36,891 bases of DNA, from positions 1 to 36,891 of the forward strand of contig PKEX01000004.1 in NCBI GenBank assembly GCA_002919235.1, given 5' to 3'. Under the pieces are notes generated by a model. It saw only the letters and a program-made list of their open reading frames with translations. It was not told the origin of the DNA and made no database searches. Origin of the DNA: Clostridia bacterium (lineage in GTDB: Bacteria > Bacillota > Limnochordia > DTU080 > RSA5). The position numbers were made by a program, and so were the translations under genes. Below, piece after piece: positions 1 through 8,579 of the stretch. Numbering within the stretch: the first letter of the stretch is position 1; each line of letters opens with the position of its first letter.

Positions 1-2
1 GC

Positions 3-374
3 CGTCCCGCGGCCGGACCTGCCGGTGGTGGCTCCGGGGACGAAGGGGCGGCGCCCGTGCCCCTCCGGGTCGTCGCCGTGCTGGACGGCCCGGCGGAAAC
101 GTACCGGAAGAGCTTGGAAGCGCTGATCGACGAAAGCGCGGCCCGGGGCGGCAAGGTGACCGCGGCCGCAAGGGGAGGCGAATGGGCTCCGGTCCTGGAC
201 GAGCTGGGACTTTCCTACGTGACGGGGTGGGATTCCCCTCCGGGACTCTTGAGCCTGATCCTCCTGCTGGCATCGGGTGAAGCAGGACGCTACCGCTGGG
301 AGGACGAGGGCTCGTGGCCCAGGCACCTCCTGCTGGCGCCGGCGGCAGGGGAAGCGGGGGGCGGGGGGCCGTGA
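3..374 (+). CDS. C-terminal part of a SteB/MctB-like (copper transporter family) protein
   Basis: The frame is open to the left edge, so about 123 C-terminal residues are visible; GTG at 57 is an internal alternative start but nothing upstream stops the frame. The end holds a GWDSPPGLLSLILLL stretch, then GRYRWEDEG and LLLAP. This resembles the C-terminus of SteB/MctB proteins, where a D-T/S-P-x-G-x-x-x-L segment precedes a G-x-Y motif and a final LLP. In other Gram-positives such proteins sit next to a GT2 enzyme and a MraY-like GT4 enzyme, and the same two genes follow here. The stop TGA overlaps the next start (GTGA at 371-374), indicating translational coupling. The membrane anchor and coiled coil expected at the N-terminus lie outside the window. 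Identity rests on a short motif plus neighbours. Confidence 0.5.
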   Translation, partial: RPAAGPAGGGSGDEGAAPVPLRVVAVLDGPAETYRKSLEALIDESAARGGKVTAAARGGEWAPVLDELGLSYVTGWDSPPGLLSLILLLASGEAGRYRWEDEGSWPRHLLLAPAAGEAGGGGP

Positions 375-1075
375 GCGTGTGGGCCGTCGTTCCGGCGTAC
401 AACGAAGAGGAACGGGTCGGTCTCACCGTGGAGGCGCTGTACCGGAGCGTGGGCTGCCGCCGGGTGATCGTGGTGGACGACGGCTCGACGGACGGCACCG
501 CGGAGCGGGCGTCGAGGGCCGGTGCCACCGTCCTCCGGCAGGGCCGCAACAGGGGAAAGGGGCAGGCGCTCCGCCGCGGGATCGAGGAGGTGGTCGCCGG
601 GGAGGACCGGGCGCTGGAAGCCGTCCTCCTGGCGGACGCGGACCTCGGCCCGTCGGCGGGAGGCCTTGGCCCGCTGGTGGAGGCGGTCCGAGGCGGCGCC
701 GACCTGGCCGTCGCCTCCTTTTCGCCGGCGGGAGGTTTCGGGATCGCCAAGCGCCTGGCCGCCGGGGGCATCCGGGCCCTTACCGGCAGGGCGCTTGAAA
801 GCCCGCTCTCGGGCCAGCGGGCCCTTTCGCCGCGGGCGCTTTCCCTCGCGGCCGGTCTCCCCCGGGGCTGGGGCGTGGAAGTGGCCATGACCGTCCGGGC
901 GCTGGCTGAGGGACTCACGGTGGTGGAGGTGCCGCTGGCGCTGGAGCACCGCCGGACCGGCCGGGATCTCGCGGGCTTCGTCCACCGGGGAAAGCAGTGC
1001 GGCGCTGTCGCGGCCACGCTCCTCGGCCTGGCCCTGGAGCGGCTCCTGCCCCGGCGCGCGGGGTGGGCCCGGTGA
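371..1075 (+). CDS. Family 2 glycosyltransferase
   Basis: A 234-residue GT-A fold glycosyltransferase. Visible motifs are VVPAYNEEE near residue 7, the nucleotide-sugar binding stretch VVDDGSTDGT near residue 35, and the acidic metal-binding LADADLG near residue 87. LSGQRALS and GWGVEVAMTVRA follow, as in the dolichyl-phosphate-mannose-synthase-like GT2 group. There is no transmembrane tail, so it probably acts at the cytoplasmic face. The GTG at 371 is chosen because it overlaps the upstream stop and directly precedes the conserved VVPAYNE strand; an earlier in-frame ATG at 314 would add a glycine-rich stretch lying inside the upstream gene. Its stop overlaps the start of the next gene. The donor and acceptor are not predictable; the MraY-like neighbour suggests a lipid-linked glycan. 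Confidence 0.85.
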   Translation: MSVWAVVPAYNEEERVGLTVEALYRSVGCRRVIVVDDGSTDGTAERASRAGATVLRQGRNRGKGQALRRGIEEVVAGEDRALEAVLLADADLGPSAGGLGPLVEAVRGGADLAVASFSPAGGFGIAKRLAAGGIRALTGRALESPLSGQRALSPRALSLAAGLPRGWGVEVAMTVRALAEGLTVVEVPLALEHRRTGRDLAGFVHRGKQCGAVAATLLGLALERLLPRRAGWAR

Positions 1076-1899
1076 TGCTGGCCGCCGGGGCGACGGCGGC
1101 CGCCGCGTTCCTCATCGCGCGGGCGCTGGCGCCTGCGGTGCACGCTCTCTTGCAGCGGGGCGGGATGGTGCGGCGCAACTACCGGGGCGAGGAGGTCGCC
1201 GTGGGCATCGGGATCGTCGTTCCCTTGGCCGCGCTGGCGCCCTGGACCGGGCTTCTGGTGGCCGGATTCCCGGTGGAGGCGGTCGCCGCGGCCGTGTCCC
1301 TGGCGACGGGCATGGCGCTTCTCGGGTTTTTCGACGACGCGCTGGGGGACCGCACGGCGTCGGGCTTTCGGGGCCACCTGGGCGCGCTGCTGGCCGGGAG
1401 GCCGACGACGGGAAGCCTGAAAGCGGTTTTCGGCGGGCTCCTCGCGCTCTTCGGCGGGCTCGCGCTGCACGGTCTTTCGTGGAAAGCGCTTCTGGCCGCG
1501 GCCCTCATCGCCGGGGCCGCCAACGGGGTGAACCTCCTGGACGTCCGGCCCGGAAGGGCGCTGAAGGCCTTCGTCTTCTTGTGGATCATCGCCGGCCTCG
1601 CGGCCGGGATCAGCGGCGGGCCGGCGGCGGTCAGGGTGCTGGCGGCGGCCGCGGCGCCGCTGGGCGGCGCCCTCGCCCTCTGGCGGGGCGATCACAAGGG
1701 GCGCTGGATGCTGGGGGACGCCGGGGCCAACGCGCTGGGCGCCAGCGCGGGGCTGGCGCTGGCGCTCTCGCCCCTCCCGTGGCAGATCCCGCTGCTGGCC
1801 GCTCTGACCGCCCTTCACCTTTACTCCGAGCGGGCCTCCCTTTCGAAGCTCATCGACGCCGTGCCGCTCCTTTCTCGCCTGGATCGCTGGGGCCGCTGA
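1075..1899 (+). CDS. MraY/WecA-like family 4 glycosyltransferase (integral membrane)
   Basis: A 274-residue polytopic membrane protein of the MraY/WecA family, which transfers a sugar-1-phosphate from a nucleotide donor to polyprenyl phosphate. Family landmarks are RRNYRGEEV near the N-terminus, GFFDDALGD (the acidic DD motif), the NGVNLLDVRPGRALK loop and GRWMLGDAGANALGA. The NLLDxRPGRALK and MLGDAGAN signatures match the group found beside SteA/SteB-type genes rather than true MraY, so it is probably not the lipid I synthase. The start overlaps the preceding stop (TGATG); GTG at 1072 is an equally placed alternative. It forms a tightly coupled unit with the two genes upstream. Sugar specificity is unknown. 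Confidence 0.8.
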   Translation: MLAAGATAAAAFLIARALAPAVHALLQRGGMVRRNYRGEEVAVGIGIVVPLAALAPWTGLLVAGFPVEAVAAAVSLATGMALLGFFDDALGDRTASGFRGHLGALLAGRPTTGSLKAVFGGLLALFGGLALHGLSWKALLAAALIAGAANGVNLLDVRPGRALKAFVFLWIIAGLAAGISGGPAAVRVLAAAAAPLGGALALWRGDHKGRWMLGDAGANALGASAGLALALSPLPWQIPLLAALTALHLYSERASLSKLIDAVPLLSRLDRWGR

Positions 1900-1979
1900 G
1901 ACGCCGTCCCGGAAGGGGAGGCGCCCCGGCGAGGCGAAGCGTAGGCGGGCAGGCGATGGAAGAGGCGGAAGGAGCGGCC

Positions 1980-4112
1980 ATGGAGGAGCGGCAGGCCGTC
2001 AGCAGGCTGGAGATGGAGGCGTATTTCGGTCCGGGAGGCCGGCTTTCAGAGTGCCTTCCCGGCTTTGAGCACCGGCGCGAGCAGGTGGAGCTCGCCCGCG
2101 AGGTGATGCGGGCGCTGGCGCGCGGCGACGCGGGGCTCTTCGAGGCCGGCACCGGGACGGGCAAGTCGCTGGCGTACCTGATCCCGGCGGCGCTTTACGC
2201 CCTGGAGAGCAGGACGCCCGTGGTCATCTCCACGTACACCATCTCCCTCCAGGAACAGCTGCTCCACAAGGATATCCCCATCGTCCAGAAGATCTTCCCC
2301 GAACTCCGGGCCGTGCTGGTGAAAGGCTGGCGCAACTACGTGTGCTACCACCGGCTGGAAGCCGCTCTGGAGGCTCCGGGCGAGCTCCTCGATCCGGAGC
2401 ACGACGAGGAGCTGCTCAAAGTGGCTGCCTGGGCCCGGGAAAGCGAAGACGGAACCCTCTCCGACCTCCCGTTCGCGCCGTCTGCCGACGTCTGGGACGA
2501 GGTCTGCGCGGAGAGCGACAGCTGCCTGAGGAGCCGCTGCCCCTACGTGGAGCGCTGCCCCCTTTTTCGCGACCGGGCGGCGATGGCCAAAGCGCACTTG
2601 GTGGTGGTCAACCACCACCTCCTCATGAGCGACGTCGCGGTCCGCAAGGAGCTGGACTGGCAGGCCGACGCCGCCGTGCTCCCCGCGTACGAGGCGGTGA
2701 TCGTCGACGAAGCGCACCACTTGGAGGACGTCGCCACCCACCACCTGGGGATGTCGCTCTCGTCCCGGGGCGCGGCGCAGCTCTTCGGGCGGCTGTACCG
2801 AACCCGGGGCTCAAGAGCGCGGGGCGTCGTGGCGAGCCTGCGCAGGCTCCTGGTGGAACGGGACCGGCAGGAGGAGCTCGCGCTCCTCGAGGGGCAGCTG
2901 GTCCCCGGCATCGCCCGCGCCCAGCAGGCGCTGGAAGCGGTATTCTCCACCGCCCGCCGCTGGCCCGGCCAAAGGATCGGCGACGCGGAGGCGGCCGGAT
3001 GGGAGCAGGCGATGGCGCTGCCCTGCCGCGATGCCCTGCACGAGCTGGAGCAGCTGGCCTCCCTCCTGCAGACCGTGCGCGCGCGGCTCGATCCGGAGCA
3101 GGAGGAAAGCCCGGCCGCCCAGGCGGCCCTGGCGCAGGCGGACGCCGCGGCCCGGAGGCTGAAAGGGCTGGCCGCGGGCCTGCGGCACTTCTCGTCCCTC
3201 GACACCGGAGAGCACGTCTACTGGCTGGAACGGGAGGGAAAGGCCGGGGAGCACGTGCGGCTCGTCCGCGCGCCCGTCGAGGTGGGGCCCCATCTCGCCG
3301 AGTGGATCGGCGCCTCGTGCCGGAGCCTGGTCCTGGTTTCCGCCACGCTCTCCGTCGGCGGCTCGTTCCGCTACTTCCGGGAGCGGGTGGGCCTCTTAGA
3401 ACACCCGGACGGGATGGAGGTGCGGCAGCGGCTGATCGCCTCGCCTTTCGACTACGCCTCCCAGGCGGTCCTCGGCGTCGTCCTGGACCTGCCCGAGCCG
3501 GGCGAACCGGCATACGCCCGGGAGCTTCCCCGGGCCATCGAGGCGCTGGTGACGGCCAGCGACGGCAGGGCGCTGGTCCTTTTCACCTCCTTCGCGATGC
3601 TGGAGGAGGCCAAGCGGGCGCTGGTCCCCCGGCTCCGGGAGGCCGGCATCGACCTGCTGGCCCAGGGGGAGGGCCCGCCGTCCCGCCTGCTCCAAGCCTT
3701 CAGGGACGGCGGCCGCCCGGCGGTGCTCTTTGGGACCGACAGCTTCTGGGAGGGCGTCGACGTCCCCGGCGAGGCGCTGTCGTTGGTGGTGCTCACTCGC
3801 CTCCCGTTCGACGTCCCCACGGAGCCCGTGGCCGCCGCGCGGGCGGAGCGCATCGAAGCCGCCGGACGGTCGGCGTTTGCCGAGTACTCGCTCCCGCGCG
3901 CCGTCCTCAAGCTAAAACAGGGGTTCGGCCGCCTCATCCGGACCCAGTCGGACCGGGGCGCGGTGGTCCTCTGCGACCGGCGGGTCGCCTCCCGGCGGTA
4001 CGGCCGGGTGTTCCTGGACTCGCTGCCCCCGGCGGCCCGCGTCCAGGGCAGTGCGGAGGAGGTGGCCGCCGCCGTCCGCCGGTTCCTTCAGGGAGAGCGC
4101 CTTTCTTCATAG
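1980..4112 (+). CDS. dinG: DinG/XPD-family ATP-dependent DNA helicase with Fe-S cysteines
   Basis: A 710-residue superfamily 2 helicase. Walker A (EAGTGTGKSLAYL) lies near residues 55-67 and the DEAH box (VIVDEAHH) near 240-246. Between them are cysteines near residues 121, 176, 182, 187 and 192, the spacing expected of the 4Fe-4S cluster in DinG/XPD enzymes, followed by VVVNHHLLMSD. The second RecA domain has FGTDSFWEGVDVPG and the arginine-finger motif QGFGRLIRTQSDRG. The family unwinds DNA 5' to 3' and resolves R-loops or other blocked structures. No N-terminal exonuclease domain is present, unlike the long Bacillus DinG. ATG at 1980 has an AAGGAG site five bases upstream and is preferred over ATG at 1956. 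It lies 80 nt after the glycosyltransferase cluster and may be co-transcribed with it. Confidence 0.9.
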   Translation: MEERQAVSRLEMEAYFGPGGRLSECLPGFEHRREQVELAREVMRALARGDAGLFEAGTGTGKSLAYLIPAALYALESRTPVVISTYTISLQEQLLHKDIPIVQKIFPELRAVLVKGWRNYVCYHRLEAALEAPGELLDPEHDEELLKVAAWARESEDGTLSDLPFAPSADVWDEVCAESDSCLRSRCPYVERCPLFRDRAAMAKAHLVVVNHHLLMSDVAVRKELDWQADAAVLPAYEAVIVDEAHHLEDVATHHLGMSLSSRGAAQLFGRLYRTRGSRARGVVASLRRLLVERDRQEELALLEGQLVPGIARAQQALEAVFSTARRWPGQRIGDAEAAGWEQAMALPCRDALHELEQLASLLQTVRARLDPEQEESPAAQAALAQADAAARRLKGLAAGLRHFSSLDTGEHVYWLEREGKAGEHVRLVRAPVEVGPHLAEWIGASCRSLVLVSATLSVGGSFRYFRERVGLLEHPDGMEVRQRLIASPFDYASQAVLGVVLDLPEPGEPAYARELPRAIEALVTASDGRALVLFTSFAMLEEAKRALVPRLREAGIDLLAQGEGPPSRLLQAFRDGGRPAVLFGTDSFWEGVDVPGEALSLVVLTRLPFDVPTEPVAAARAERIEAAGRSAFAEYSLPRAVLKLKQGFGRLIRTQSDRGAVVLCDRRVASRRYGRVFLDSLPPAARVQGSAEEVAAAVRRFLQGERLSS

Positions 4113-4135
4113 CCCCGCGCCCGTCCACATACCCA
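4106..4135 (+). promoter_or_regulatory. Candidate sigma-E-type promoter before the PdaB-like gene
   Basis: TTCATA at 4106-4111 is followed, 16 nt after its ATA, by CATACCCA at 4128-4135. This approximates the sigma-E pattern (ATA about 16 nt before CATACANT) with mismatches at the end of the -10. It sits at the end of dinG, about 40 nt before the start at 4174. Bacillus pdaB is sigma-E dependent, which makes the match plausible. The sequence evidence alone is weak. Confidence 0.3.
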
Positions 4136-4173
4136 TGTAGGGAACGGGTCACGCGCGGGAGGTGACGGGGCTC

Positions 4174-4974
4174 ATGCTCATCGTCATCCGGGCAAGCCGC
4201 CTCCTTCTGGCCCTCCTGCTCCTCTCGGCCGCGGTGCTGGTGGCAGTATGGCTTTCGCCCTGGGTGGTCAGCGTCGCGTCCGTGGTGCGCGAGCGGCGGG
4301 TCCCCATCTACAAAGTGGAGCGAAACGACCGCAAGATGTCCATCTCCTTCGACGCCACCTGGGGGGCGGACCAGACCGACGAGCTTCTCGACATCCTGGA
4401 CGAGCACGGGGTGAAGACCACCTTCTTCCTTGCGGGCTACTGGGCGGAGCGCTATCCGGAATACGTGAAAAAGATCGCCGCCCGCGGCCACGAGATCGGG
4501 AACCACTCGTACGAGCATCCCCATTTCAACCGGCTGCCCAAGGAGAAGATCGTCGAAGACCTCCGGAGAAACCACCAGCTCCTCACCGAGCTGACGGGGA
4601 CCGAGCCCATCCTCTTTAGACCTCCTTTCGGCGAGTACAGCGACAAGGTGATCGAAGCGGCGGAGTCGCTGGGATACTACACCATCCAGTGGTCCATCGA
4701 TTCGCTGGACTGGAAGGACGTGAGCGCCGGCTTCATGGTGGAGCGGGTGCTGGAGCGGGCAGGCCCGGGCGAGATCGTGCTCTTTCACAACGCGGGGCGT
4801 CACACCCCGGAGGCGGTGCGCACCCTCCTCCCCAAGCTCAAGGCGGCCGGGTACGAAGTGGTGCCCATCTCCCAGCTGATCTACAGGGAAAATTACATCA
4901 TTGAAAGCCACTCGGGCGTGCAGAAGCAGCTTCCCGGCGCGGCGCCTCCCGGGGGCGGGGAGGCGGGACCGTGA
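4174..4974 (+). CDS. pdaB: PdaB-like sporulation polysaccharide deacetylase
   Basis: A 266-residue protein with an N-terminal membrane anchor (hydrophobic residues about 8-30) and one NodB domain. Motif 1 reads SFDATWG, the PdaB form of TFDDG: the first Asp (general base) is kept and the second, metal-binding Asp is replaced. Motif 2 is HSYEH, the metal-binding H-S/T-x-x-H. Motif 3 is FRPPFGEY, with the catalytic Arg. QWSIDSLDWKD and a late His in IVLFHN follow. PdaB proteins are needed for spore cortex stability in Bacillus; the exact substrate is unsettled. ATG at 4174 is preferred because GGAGGTGA lies eight bases upstream; GTG at 4162 lies within that site. The next gene is a paralogue starting in a GTGA overlap with this stop, so the pair is co-translated. 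Confidence 0.8.
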   Translation: MLIVIRASRLLLALLLLSAAVLVAVWLSPWVVSVASVVRERRVPIYKVERNDRKMSISFDATWGADQTDELLDILDEHGVKTTFFLAGYWAERYPEYVKKIAARGHEIGNHSYEHPHFNRLPKEKIVEDLRRNHQLLTELTGTEPILFRPPFGEYSDKVIEAAESLGYYTIQWSIDSLDWKDVSAGFMVERVLERAGPGEIVLFHNAGRHTPEAVRTLLPKLKAAGYEVVPISQLIYRENYIIESHSGVQKQLPGAAPPGGGEAGP

Positions 4975-5741
4975 GCGGCCGGCGGGGTTTGCGTGTGTTC
5001 GTGGTCACCCGGAGGGAGCTGCTGGCGGCGGTGCTCGCCGCGGCGTTCCTCACCGGCCTGTGCCTCGGCGCCTTGGGGACGCCGGCGCGGCGGGTCTCTG
5101 CGCCGCCCCACAGCGGCCCCGGCTACGGGATTCCCCGCGACCAGCCGGTGCGGGAAGTGCCGTCGGCGGGGAAGGCCGTGGCGCTCACCGTCAACGTCGA
5201 CTGGGGAAACGAAGAACTCGTGCAGATGCTGGATGTGTTGGACCAGCACGGGGTGAAGGCCACCTTCTTCCTGACGGGAAGGTGGGCGAAGCTCTTTCCG
5301 GAGCTGGCCAGGGAGATCGCGGCGCGCGGCCATGAGATCGGAAACCACGGGCTCTCCCATGCCCATCCGACCCAGCTGGGCCGCGACGCGCTGGTGGAGC
5401 TGATCCAAGGGAATGTGCCGGTGCTGCGGGAAGCGGCGGGCGTCGAGCCGGTCCCGCTGTTCGCCCCGCCTTACGGGGAGCAGGACGCCCGGGTGGTCCG
5501 GACCGCCGCGGAGCTGGGCCACTGGACCACGCTGTGGACCCTGGACACTATCGACTGGCAGGAGCCGCCGCCGGAGACCATCGTGGAGCGGGTGGTCCCC
5601 CGCGCCCGGGACGGCGCCATCGTCCTGATGCACCCCAAGCCCCAGACGGTGGCGGCGCTCCCGCGCATCATCGCCGGCCTGCGGGAGAAGGGATACCGCC
5701 TGGTCCCCCTTTGGCAGATGATGCAGAGCGGTCCGGCGTGA
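4971..5741 (+). CDS. ylxY: YlxY-like polysaccharide deacetylase homologue with altered active site
   Basis: A 256-residue protein with an N-terminal signal or anchor (residues about 14-35) and a NodB domain. It is a clear paralogue of the gene upstream: KATFFLTGRWAK and IAARGHEIGNH closely match its KTTFFLAGYWAE and IAARGHEIGNH. The catalytic motifs have drifted. TFDDG is replaced by TVNVDWG, so the general-base Asp is Asn. The motif 2 histidines remain (HGLSH). The motif 3 Arg is Ala (FAPPYGE). This pattern and its position before mlpA match YlxY, which precedes mlpA in Bacillus; here an inverted GH18 gene lies between. It is likely an envelope protein whose deacetylase activity is reduced or absent. 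The GTG start overlaps the upstream TGA. Confidence 0.75.
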   Translation: MSGRRGLRVFVVTRRELLAAVLAAAFLTGLCLGALGTPARRVSAPPHSGPGYGIPRDQPVREVPSAGKAVALTVNVDWGNEELVQMLDVLDQHGVKATFFLTGRWAKLFPELAREIAARGHEIGNHGLSHAHPTQLGRDALVELIQGNVPVLREAAGVEPVPLFAPPYGEQDARVVRTAAELGHWTTLWTLDTIDWQEPPPETIVERVVPRARDGAIVLMHPKPQTVAALPRIIAGLREKGYRLVPLWQMMQSGPA

Positions 5742-5748
5742 TACCCTG

Positions 5749-7050
5749 TCAGCGCAGCTGCTCGCGGATGACCGTCCAGATTCCGGGATCCTCTTGTCCC
5801 AGGCGCCAGATGGAGATCCCGGCCAGGCCGTACTTCTTCACCAGCTCAAGCTTGTGCGAAAGGCTTGAGCGGTCCTCGAACCAGACTTCCCTCCCCGCTC
5901 CGTAGCGGTAATAGGGCACCTTGGCGGTGTCGTCCCATTGGACCCTCACCCCGTGGCGGCTGGCCGTCTCGATGGCCTGGGAGTAGGTGACCGCCCGGCC
6001 CCGCCCGCTCTGGGGCCAGTCGTAACCGTAGGCGGGAACGCCCAGGATGATCTTGCTGGCCGGCACGCCCGCGGAGAGCGCGTACCGGATCACCCGCTCC
6101 ACCCAGCCGATGGAGGCCACCGGTCCCGGCGGCCCGCCCCGCCAGTGCTCGTCGTAGGTCATGATCATCATCGCGTCGACGTAGCGGGCCAGCGCGGCGT
6201 AGTCGTACGCTCCGGAGAACGAGTTGACGTAGCTCTCCTGGGTCTTGGCCGGCACCGCGATGGTCACCTCGAAGCCCGCCGGGTGCAGCCGCTCGTAGAG
6301 TTCCTTGACGAACTGGGTGAGGTTCTGCCGGTCGCTGGGCTGCACCATCTCAAAGTCGATGTGGACCCCGCTGAGACCCCAGTTGACCAGAGCCCGGTAG
6401 ATCGCCTCGACGGTGCGGGCGCGGGTCGCCGGATCGGCCAGCACCTGGTGGATCAGGCTGCCGCTGAAGTTGACGGCGCCGGCCTGCGTCGCCCCCACGT
6501 TGTGGATGAGGGCCTGGGACTTGATCCCGTGCTGCCCGGCGAGCTGCAGCGCCTGCGCCACTTCCCGGGAATTGAAGTCGGTCTCGGCCAGGCCGCTGGG
6601 AGAGACCTGCCACATCCACGGGATCACGGTGGTGATCACGTCCAGGTTCTGCTGGAGGGAGGGCAAGGAGGGCAAGCGGCTGTCCGTGAGGTAATAACCG
6701 ATCACTTGGAATTTGCCTGCTGTCCGGCGGACGCTGGAGGGGGACGAGCTGGCCACGGCGAACGTGTTGACGTATCCGATCTGCCCGTTCGCCAAGCGCA
6801 CACGGTACCAGCCGTCCGCTTCGCCGAGGATGGCCACACGGTCGCCCCGCACCAGGTGGGCGATGACCTCGCGGCTCTTGGGCGCCTCGTGCACGGCCAC
6901 GGTGTTCGCCCGGATCACCCCGTAGGTTTCGGCGGCCGTCTCTTGGCGGGACGGCACGCGCGCTCCGCTCGGCTGGGGCTTGGCGCCGCCGAAGAAGCCG
7001 CCGGTGTAGAGAAGTATCGCGATGAGCGTGATGAGGGCGGTCTTCGACAC
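5749..7050 (-). CDS. Secreted GH18 glycoside hydrolase with SH3-like domain (spore germination type)
   Basis: A 433-residue secreted or anchored enzyme. A hydrophobic segment (residues about 4-22) is followed by an SH3b-like domain (residues about 43-100, with ANTVAVHEAPK, GDRVAILGEADGWYRVRL and GQIGYVN). A GH18 catalytic barrel occupies residues about 114-433. The catalytic stretch is GVHIDFEMV, where the Glu is the proton donor; MIMTYDEHW and GVPAYGYDW are further barrel strands. The GH18 type matches spore cortex N-acetylglucosaminidases of the YaaH/SleL kind, although those usually carry LysM rather than SH3 domains. The GTG start has AGGAGGAA six bases upstream. It lies head-to-head with mlpA and tail-to-tail with the ylxY-like gene, with only seven bases between the latter's stop and its own. 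It probably cleaves cortex or cell-wall peptidoglycan. Confidence 0.85.
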   Translation of the reverse strand: MSKTALITLIAILLYTGGFFGGAKPQPSGARVPSRQETAAETYGVIRANTVAVHEAPKSREVIAHLVRGDRVAILGEADGWYRVRLANGQIGYVNTFAVASSSPSSVRRTAGKFQVIGYYLTDSRLPSLPSLQQNLDVITTVIPWMWQVSPSGLAETDFNSREVAQALQLAGQHGIKSQALIHNVGATQAGAVNFSGSLIHQVLADPATRARTVEAIYRALVNWGLSGVHIDFEMVQPSDRQNLTQFVKELYERLHPAGFEVTIAVPAKTQESYVNSFSGAYDYAALARYVDAMMIMTYDEHWRGGPPGPVASIGWVERVIRYALSAGVPASKIILGVPAYGYDWPQSGRGRAVTYSQAIETASRHGVRVQWDDTAKVPYYRYGAGREVWFEDRSSLSHKLELVKKYGLAGISIWRLGQEDPGIWTVIREQLR

Positions 7051-7306
7051 AGCGGTTCCTCCTACGTCGGGGTGGGCGGCGGGCGGCTAGGACCAGCGCA
7101 TCCCGGCGCAGCCTTATCACGGCTGACGGCGATGGGGTTGGCTTCTACAGGGGGAAAGGCCATCCTTTAGGCAAAAAGCGCTGGCAGAGCCACCCGCCGG
7201 CAGCAGCGGCAGCTCCTGGGTGCACCGGCGAGCGCCGGCCGCCTTATACTGCTGTGCGCCGCGCCCGGCGCGGCCGGCGAATCCGTGACACCGGAGGTCC
7301 TTGCGC

Positions 7307-8563
7307 TTGTACCAGCGAACCGTGCTCCCGAACGGCATCCGCATCGTCACCGAGGCGATCCCGCACGTCCGGTCGGTCGCGATCGGGTTTTGGTACCGCG
7401 CGGGCTCGCGCGACGAGATGCCGTCCAAGAACGGGATCTCGCATTTCATCGAGCACTTGATGTTCAAGGGGACGAAGACCCGCTCGGCCCGGGACATCGC
7501 GGAGGCCATCGACGCCGCGGGCGGGCAGATGAACGCCTACACCAGCAAGGAGCACACCTGCTACTACGCCCGGGTGCTCGACCGCCACGTCGACCTGGCC
7601 GTGGAGATCCTCGCGGACATGCTCCGCCACTCGGTGTTCGCACCGGCGGAGATGGAGAAAGAGAAGGGCGTCATCCTGGAAGAGATCAAGATGTACGACG
7701 ATTCCCCGGACGAGCTGGTGCACGACCTCCTGGCCGAAGCCGCCTTCTTCCAGCACCCGCTGGGCCAGGGCGTCCTGGGGCGGGACGAGACGGTGCGGTC
7801 CTTGAAGCGGGACGACGTCCTGGAGTACCTCGGCCAGCGGTACGTGGGCCGCAACCTGGTGGTCGCGGCCGCGGGCAATCTGGTGCACGACGAAGTGGTG
7901 GAACTGGTGGCCCGCTGGTTTGCGGACCTTCCCGAAGGCCCGGCGGGCGACGCTCCGGTGCCGCTTACGGATCCCGTGCGCCAGAAGGTCCTGGTGAAAG
8001 AGACGGAGCAGATCCACCTCTGCGTGGGATCCAGGGGGTTTCACCGCAATCACGAGGACCGCTACGCCGTGCTGCTGCTGGACGTGGCCCTGGGGGGCGG
8101 GATGAGCTCCCGGTTCTTCCAGGACCTGCGGGAGGAGCGGGGACTGGTCTACTCCACCTACACCTATCACACGGCGTTCCAGGAGACAGGGCTCTTCTCC
8201 GTGTACGCGGGCACCAGCCCCGAAAACGCCCGGGAGGTGCTGAAGCTGATCGAAGAGGGGCTGGCCCGGGCCGCCGCGGAGGGCCTGCGCCCCGATGAGC
8301 TTTCCCGGGCGAAGGAGCAGCTCAAAGGCAGCCTCATGCTGGGCCTCGAGAACACGGCCAACCGCATGAGCCGGATCGCCCGGGCCGAGCTGTTTCAAGA
8401 GGAGCTGCTCACCCCGGACCGGCTGATCCAGGTGATCGACCAGGTGAGCCCGGACGACGTCCACCGGGTCGCCCGGACCCTCTACGAAAACGGTCTAATC
8501 GTGGCTGCGGTGGGACCGGTGGACGACGGGCTGGCCCGGGACCTTGCCGTCGCGGGACGGTAA
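7307..8563 (+). CDS. mlpA: M16 family zinc peptidase (MlpA/YmxG)
   Basis: A 418-residue member of the pitrilysin family. The inverted zinc motif HFIEH is at residues 46-50, with the third ligand Glu in the EEIKMYDD segment near residue 126. The C-terminal half holds the second, non-catalytic M16 domain with RGLVYSTYTYH, where R and Y contribute to the substrate chamber. TTG at 7307 is chosen because the GGAGGT at 7293-7298 is eight bases upstream; TTG at 7301 is in frame but too close. Upstream, TATACT at 7245-7250 could be a -10 element but has no clear -35. The gene leads the order mlpA-dut-ymxH before the dipicolinate/lysine cluster, as mlpA and ymxH do in Bacillus. It is a cytoplasmic peptidase of uncertain substrate. 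Confidence 0.9.
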   Translation: MYQRTVLPNGIRIVTEAIPHVRSVAIGFWYRAGSRDEMPSKNGISHFIEHLMFKGTKTRSARDIAEAIDAAGGQMNAYTSKEHTCYYARVLDRHVDLAVEILADMLRHSVFAPAEMEKEKGVILEEIKMYDDSPDELVHDLLAEAAFFQHPLGQGVLGRDETVRSLKRDDVLEYLGQRYVGRNLVVAAAGNLVHDEVVELVARWFADLPEGPAGDAPVPLTDPVRQKVLVKETEQIHLCVGSRGFHRNHEDRYAVLLLDVALGGGMSSRFFQDLREERGLVYSTYTYHTAFQETGLFSVYAGTSPENAREVLKLIEEGLARAAAEGLRPDELSRAKEQLKGSLMLGLENTANRMSRIARAELFQEELLTPDRLIQVIDQVSPDDVHRVARTLYENGLIVAAVGPVDDGLARDLAVAGR

Positions 8564-8579
8564 GAAAGGAAGGTGGGCT

